From: Burkholderiales bacterium
Lineage (GTDB): Bacteria; Pseudomonadota; Gammaproteobacteria; Burkholderiales; Burkholderiaceae_C
Assembly (NCBI GenBank): GCA_947448105.1
Contig: CANFNE010000100.1
Coordinates: 1 to 8,541, forward strand
Reading direction: 5' to 3'
Length of the DNA stretch: 8,541 nt
Position numbers and translations under genes: made by a program. The notes beneath the pieces were generated by a model. It did not search any database and had not been told where the DNA came from. It saw only the letters and a list, made by a program, of their open reading frames with translations. This document shows positions 1-7,100 of this stretch, piece after piece (position 1 is the stretch's first letter; each line of letters opens with the position of its first letter).

Positions 1-912
<912 letters not shown>

Positions 913-925
913 AAAACCACGCACG

Positions 926-945
926 GCAGGCGCTTTGGCGCCTGC
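926..945 (+). terminator. GC-rich hairpin after argH, possible terminator
   Basis: A perfect 8-bp stem (GCAGGCGC / GCGCCTGC) closes a 4-base TTTG loop, 13 bases after the argH stop codon. Its position suits transcript termination or 3'-end protection of the argH mRNA. No T-run follows it on the plus strand, so it is not a canonical intrinsic terminator. An A-run at 911-916 lies on the other side, which would give a U-run only for a minus-strand transcript, 10 bases past the stem. Confidence 0.5.
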
Positions 946-987
946 AGGCGCGGGCTTGGGCTCCTTCAGGGCGCATCGATCTGCCCC

Positions 988-1006
988 GGCGCCACGTCTT
1001 GGCGCC
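988..1006 (+). terminator. Second GGCGCC hairpin in the intergenic region
   Basis: A 7-bp stem (GGCGCCA / TGGCGCC) closes a 5-base CGTCT loop, 42 bases downstream of the first hairpin and with the same GGCGCC core. It is followed by AT-rich sequence (ATAAAACATTTG) but by no uninterrupted T-run. It may be a second, back-up terminator for argH. GGCGCC is self-complementary and common in GC-rich genomes, so chance is a real alternative. Confidence 0.35.
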
Positions 1007-1098
1007 CATAAAACATTTGTATTTGTCATCCATTGCCTTTACATTCGTGGGGAATTACGCACTTTTTTGGTGAAAAACGCGTAATAAATAAATTTCCC
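1007..1098 (+). promoter_or_regulatory. AT-rich leader, likely promoter region of the RTX gene
   Basis: These bases are markedly AT-rich (roughly 35-40% GC) between two very GC-rich genes. They hold T- and A-runs (TTTTTT near 1063-1068, AAAAA near 1073-1077) and TAATAAATAAAT at 1082-1093. A promoter for the downstream gene should lie here. I could not find a convincing -35/-10 pair at normal spacing: TTGTCA at 1023-1028 resembles a -35 element but has no good -10 at 16-18 bases. The exact promoter therefore stays unassigned, and an activator-dependent or alternative-sigma promoter is possible. Confidence 0.3.
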
Positions 1099-1102
1099 GA
1101 GG
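1099..1102 (+). promoter_or_regulatory. Ribosome binding site of the RTX gene
   Basis: GAGG ends 6 bases before the ATG at 1109, which is good Shine-Dalgarno spacing. Two in-frame TAA stops at 1082-1087 exclude any longer upstream start, and no other ATG, GTG or TTG lies in frame between them and 1109. The start is therefore well fixed. Confidence 0.8.
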
Positions 1103-1108
1103 CAAATC

Positions 1109-4100
1109 ATGAATTCTCAGCTCGTCGTTATCGACTCGCGCGTGCGCGACCACCAATTTGTTATTGACCAAATTGCCGCGGGTTACCGGGTTTTGGAGCT
1201 CGATGCCAGCAAAGACGGCCTGAGCCAAATTGCCGATTACCTGGCCAGCCACAGCAGCACCAATGCGGCAGACGCCATCAGCGCCGTTCACCTCATCAGC
1301 CATGGCAGCGAAGGAGAAATCCAGCTCGGCTCGCTCACGCTAGACAGCGCCAACCTGGCAGCCGAGGCCCACACCCTGACCCAAATCCACAGCCTGCTTG
1401 CCCCCGGGGCGGACCTGCTGCTCTACGGCTGCGACGTAGCCCACGGTGCGCAAGGCAGCGCGTTTGTCACGCAGCTGGCAAAAATCAGCGGTCTGGACGT
1501 GGCAGCTTCTACCAATCTGACGGGCGGCAAGACGGGCGACTGGGTGCTAGAGACCACCGTGGGCCAATTGCAGGCGCAGGCTTTGAACTTGAACCTTCAA
1601 GACAGCTTGCTCGCGGGTCAAACGAAAACCGGTACAGACAGCAATGACACCCTGACTGGCACGGCTGGCGACGACACCATCAACGGCTTGGGCGGCGATG
1701 ACTGGATAGACGTCAGTAACGCCGCCGCGTCGTTTGGCAACGACAAAATAGACGGCGGCAGCGGCGCTGACTGGATTAGTTTTTCGAACCTGGTATCAGC
1801 ATCCGTCACAGTCAACCTGGCCAACCACACCGCCACCAGTACGCTGGGCAGCGTGAGCCTGACCAGCATCGAAAAGGTGGCGGGCACCAGCGCCGCAGAC
1901 TCCATCACGGGCGGCGACGTGGCCAACAAGACCGACGCCATGGGCAACCGCGCGACCGAGTGGTTCCGCGGCAATGGCGGCAACGACACCATCACTGGCG
2001 GTGCCGGAGCGGATTTCTTTACCGCGTCGGACTATTCCAACAACACCTCCAGCCAGGCGGTGAACGCCAATTTGCGCACCGGCGTGGCGCAGGACGGGCT
2101 GGGCGGCACCGACACGCTGATCAATGTCGACTTCTTGGTGGGTGGCGCAGGCAACGATGTACTGACCGGCGGCAGCCTGAGCCGTGACCCTTTGGGCACT
2201 TTTTATGAAGTGTTTCGCGGCAACGCGGGCAACGACACCCTCAACGGCAGCAACAGCAGCAGCGACGGCGACTATGCCAGCTCAGACCGCGCCGACTACA
2301 GCAAAAACACCATCACGCAAGCCATCAACGTCAACCTGGCAAGCGGCACGGCCAGCGACGGCATGGGCGGCACCGACACGCTGATTTCCATCGACCAGGT
2401 TTACGGGGGCGCGGGCAATGACACGCTCATTGGCGGCAGTGGCGGCGAAACCTTTGACGGGGGCGCAGGCAACGACAGCATCGACGGCGGCACCGGGTCA
2501 GACCAGGTGCGTTTTCAGCAGTCGACGGCGGCGGTCATCGTCAACCTGAGCGCCACAAGCCTGACGGTGGGGGGCAAAACCGTGGCTGCAGGCACTGCCG
2601 ACGACGGCATGGGCGGCACGGACACGCTGATCAATATAGAGAACGTGCGCGGCTCCGACTTCAATGACTACATTCGCGGCAGCGACGACACGACGGTGCG
2701 CCAGTATTTAAGCGGTGACGCAGGCAGCGACACCATCGACGGCGGCATGGGCGTCGATATCGCCAGCTACGGTGATACGCCAATCTCCTTGGGCGGTATC
2801 ACGGCTTCCTTGGTGGCTGGCACAGATGGGGTAGTCCGCATTACCGACAAAAAAGGCGGCGTCGACACGCTGATCAACATAGAAGGCCTTTCGGGCAGCA
2901 ACGCCGCCGACTCTCTGACGGGCAGCAGTGGCAACGACTACCTGCGCGGGCAAGGCGGCAGCGACACGCTCGACGGCGGCGCAGGCAACGACTGGGTGCT
3001 CTACAACGCGGACCCCAACAGCGTGACCATCAACCTGCAAACCGGCCAGGCCACCGACGGCTGGAACGGCGCGGCCGGCCTGCTGGCTCTGGGCGGCACT
3101 GACACGCTGCGCAACATCGAAAACGCCGAGGGCTCGGACTTTAACGACTCCATTACCGGCAGTGACGCAGACAACCAATTGGTCGGACGGGGTGGCAACG
3201 ACACGATTTTGGGTGGTGCGGGCAATGACACTATTGTGGCGGGCGACGGACAAGACTATGTGGAAGGCGGCCTGGGCAATGATGTGCTGGACGGCGGCGC
3301 CAATGACACCACCCTGGGCTTTGACTGGGCGAGTTACCAAAACGCATCGGGCGCGGTGCAAGTCAATCTGGCGACCGGCCTGGCCACCGGTGCCGACGGC
3401 AACGACACGCTGAGCAGCTTTGACGCCGTAGCGGGCAGCGCGTCTGCCGATTCGCTCACGGGCGACGGCAATATGAATGTGCTGCGTGGCAATGCGGGCA
3501 ACGACACCCTGGACGGCGGCGCCGGCTTTGACTACGCCGACTACAGCAGAGCTACCAGCAGCGTGACCGTGAGTTTGGTAAGCAATACCTCCAGTGGCTT
3601 CGATGGCAACGACACCTTGACCAGCATCGAAGGGATTCGCGGCGGTCAGGCTGCAGACACACTGACCGGCGACGGCAACAACAACTGGATCCGCGGCAAT
3701 GGCGGCAATGACCTGATAGACGGCGGCGCGGGCTATGACACCGCAGACTACTACCTGGCCAACGGGGGCGTCACCGTCAGCCTGGTCAGCGGCACATCGA
3801 GCGGCGCCGATGGCAACGACACACTGAGCAATGTTGAAAACATCAGTGGCTCCTTTCTGTACGACGACAGTCTCACGGGCAATGAGGGCAGCAACCAGCT
3901 GATGGGCCTGGGCGGCAACGACACCTTGGTTGGCGCTGGCGGAAACGACACGCTCACGGGTGACGCAGGCAACGACAGCCTGGACGGCGGCGCAGGCTAC
4001 GACGTGGTCGACTATGGTCCGGACGCCGCAGGCGTGAACGTCAATCTGCAAACCCAGCGCGCCACCGACGGTGCGGGTGGACAAGACACGGTGGTGGGTT

Positions 4101-7100
4101 TTGAAGAAGTGCGGGGGTCGGCCTTCAACGACGTGCTCGTTGGCAGCACGAATATGTACAAGGAACGCTTTGAAGGCGGTGCGGGCGACGACACGATTGA
4201 CGGTGGTGCGATCACCGACACGCTCAATCTGGATAACCTGAATATTGCGAGCTACGTCAGCGCCTCTGGCGCAGTCACGGTGAACCTGGAGGCCGGAACG
4301 AGCTCGGGGGCCGCAGGTAATGACGTCTTGCGCAACATCAATATGGTGTTCGGCAGCACAGCGGCGGACGTCTTGACTGGGTCCAACCGGAACGATATCG
4401 CTGAATTTTTTGAAGGTGGCGCAGGCGACGACACCATCGACGGCCAAGGCGGCTATTTCGACATCGCCATGTACACCACGGCGAGCAGCGGGGTTAATGC
4501 AAACCTGGCCACGGGAACCGCTACGGGTGCCTCAACCGGTAATGACACACTTCGCAATATTGAAGGCCTCTTCGGCTCCAACTTCGCTGACGTTCTGACC
4601 GGCGGCTCCAATTCAAGTGTGGGCACCGAGTTGTTCCGTGGCAATGGGGGCAATGACACCATTGATGGCGGCTCGGGGAACGACTGGGCGTTTTACGACA
4701 CTGGCAATACGGGTGTCGTAGTGGACCTGGGGAACGCGGCAGACGGAAGTGCAAGCGACGGCCTGGGCGGCATCGACGTGTTGCGCGGCATTGAAGGCGT
4801 ACGCGGCTCAGCGTTCAATGACACGCTCACCGGAAGCGACCGAACCGACACCATCGAATATTTTGAAGGCCGCGAAGGCGCGGACGCCATTGACGGCAAG
4901 GGCGGATCGGATACCGCCTGGTACAAAAACTCCCGCGCCGGCGTGACGGTAGATTTGTCGCAAGGCAAGGCATTGAACGACGGCTACGGCAGCGTCGATA
5001 CGCTGACGAATATTGAAAATGTCTACGGCAGCCGAGACTTCAACGACTCCATCATCGGCACCACAGGGGACAACCGGCTCGAAGGCAATGGCGGCAATGA
5101 CACGCTCAACGGCCTGACCGGCAATGACGCCTTGCTGGGCGGCGACGGCAATGACGTGATCACTGTCACCGACACCGGCAGCACCGACACCATTGACGGT
5201 GGCGCGGGATGGGACAACCTGACCGTGCGCATGGACAGCAGCCCCCTGACCTTGGGTGGCGGCAACATCCTGGGCATTGAGAGCTACAACCTGGACATCA
5301 CAACCGGCACGGGCACCACGGCACCCTCGGTAACCGTCTCGGACGCGGCCTTTGCAGCAGCGGCAACGAACACACTGTCGGTGAGCGCCTGGAGCGCCAA
5401 CGCGGCGCTCAACATCAATGCCAGTGCCGCAGTTTCCGGGCACAACGTGAACCTCAATGGCGGCAACGGCAATGACACCCTGGTCGGCGGTGCCGGTGAC
5501 GACACGCTGTGGGGTGGCAGCGGCAACGACAGCATCACAGGCGGCGCTGGCAACGACACCGCCAACTACAACTTTGGGCAAACGCAGCTCGCTAGTCTGG
5601 CGCTGACCATCGCCAGCAACGGCGAGTGGACGCTGAGCAGCGGCTCCTCACCGCTGCTTAAATTGCTGGCGAACACCAGCACCAGCGCCTGGACCGTCAC
5701 CGACTTGCGTGGGGCGGCGATCGCGAACAACAGCGGCCCGTCTGGCGTTGACACGCTCAACGGCATTGAAACGATTCATCTGGACATTCGAGACGCCAAC
5801 GGCATCTCGACAAGCGCCGCCAATCTCGATTTGCGGATCATCGCGGGCGTTGCGTCTGTCAATTTGCGTGACCTCAGCCTCGTGGGAACCGTCGGAGGCG
5901 ACACCCTGACCGGAACCAATGGCAACGACACCATCAGCGCATTGACCGGCGCAGACTCCATCACGGCGCTGGCCGGCGATGACCAGATCACCGTGACCGA
6001 CAACGGCAGCACCGACACCATTGACGGCGGCGCAGGCATGGACACGCTCAGCCTGCTGGTCGATGGCACGGCACTCAACCTGGGCGCCAACGCCAATATC
6101 AAGGGCATCGAAAACTTCAACCTGTACGGCGCCTACAACGGCAGCACGCCGCAGGCGGTGAATATTTCGGACGCCTTGTTCTCAACGGCAAGCGGTAACC
6201 AAATCAGTGTCAACACCTGGAGCACCAGCGCCTCGCTCACCATCAATGCCAGCACGGTGCTCGCAGGGCACAGCGTCAGATTGTTCGGAAGCATTGGCAA
6301 CGACACCCTCACCGGTGGGGCGGGTGACGACACTTTGAACGGCGGCAGTGGCAGCGACTCGCTGGTGGGCGGGGACGGAAACGACACCCTGACGGGATTT
6401 GGCATGAGCAGCACGCTCGATGGCGGTGCGGGCTTTGACACCTGGCTGAGCGACGTGGGGCAAAACCGCCTGGATGGCGCCACCCTCGTAGGCAATGCCA
6501 GCAGCGGCTGGAACTTTGTTTCAGGCAGCGGGACGGTGATCGGGCTGATCAAACCTACCGTCGGCACCGGCAACTGGACCGTGCAACAGACCGGCAGCAG
6601 CGTTGCCATGACGCTGCGCAGTATCGAACTCCTGCAGATCAATGGCGTAGACGCCAACGGTGCGCCTATGGTCCTGCAGATCGCGGTGGACAACAGCCTG
6701 ACAGCGCCAGCGCTGACCATCGTTGGGCCGTCCAACACGGCCAATGAAACCCTGGTCGGCACCAATGGCAATGACACCTTTAACGCCAATGGCGGCAGCG
6801 ACTCGATTACCGCGTTCGACGGCAACGACCAGATCAACCTCACCGACAACGGCAGCACCGACACCATTGACGGCGGCAACGGTTGGGACAATATGAACCT
6901 GCGGGTGGACGGCACGACGCTGACCATCAATGGCAGCAACATCCGGGGTGTCGAAAGCTTCAATCTGGACACCAACGCTCTGAGCGCCGGCACCGTGCAA
7001 AACGTCACGGTCACTGACAGCGCGTTTGCGTCCTCCTCCGGCAATATCGGCGTGAGCGCCTGGGGCTCGGGCGTAGCCGTCGCCATGAACGCCAGCAATG

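Noticed and set aside
1055..1303. Small minus-strand frame over the leader and the DUF4347 start
   Set aside because: It lies opposite the clear DUF4347 coding sequence and shows no motif of its own.
2708..4447. A 579-residue minus-strand open frame opposite the RTX array
   Set aside because: Its Val/Ala-rich repetitive sequence (VVACAAVQAVVA style) is the antisense reading of Gly-Asn-Asp-Thr codons in a GC-rich gene. It shows no domain of its own, and the plus frame gives coherent RTX and DUF4347 motifs.
4808..5581. A 257-residue minus-strand frame
   Set aside because: Same antisense effect of repetitive Asp/Gly/Asn codons; no recognisable protein motif.
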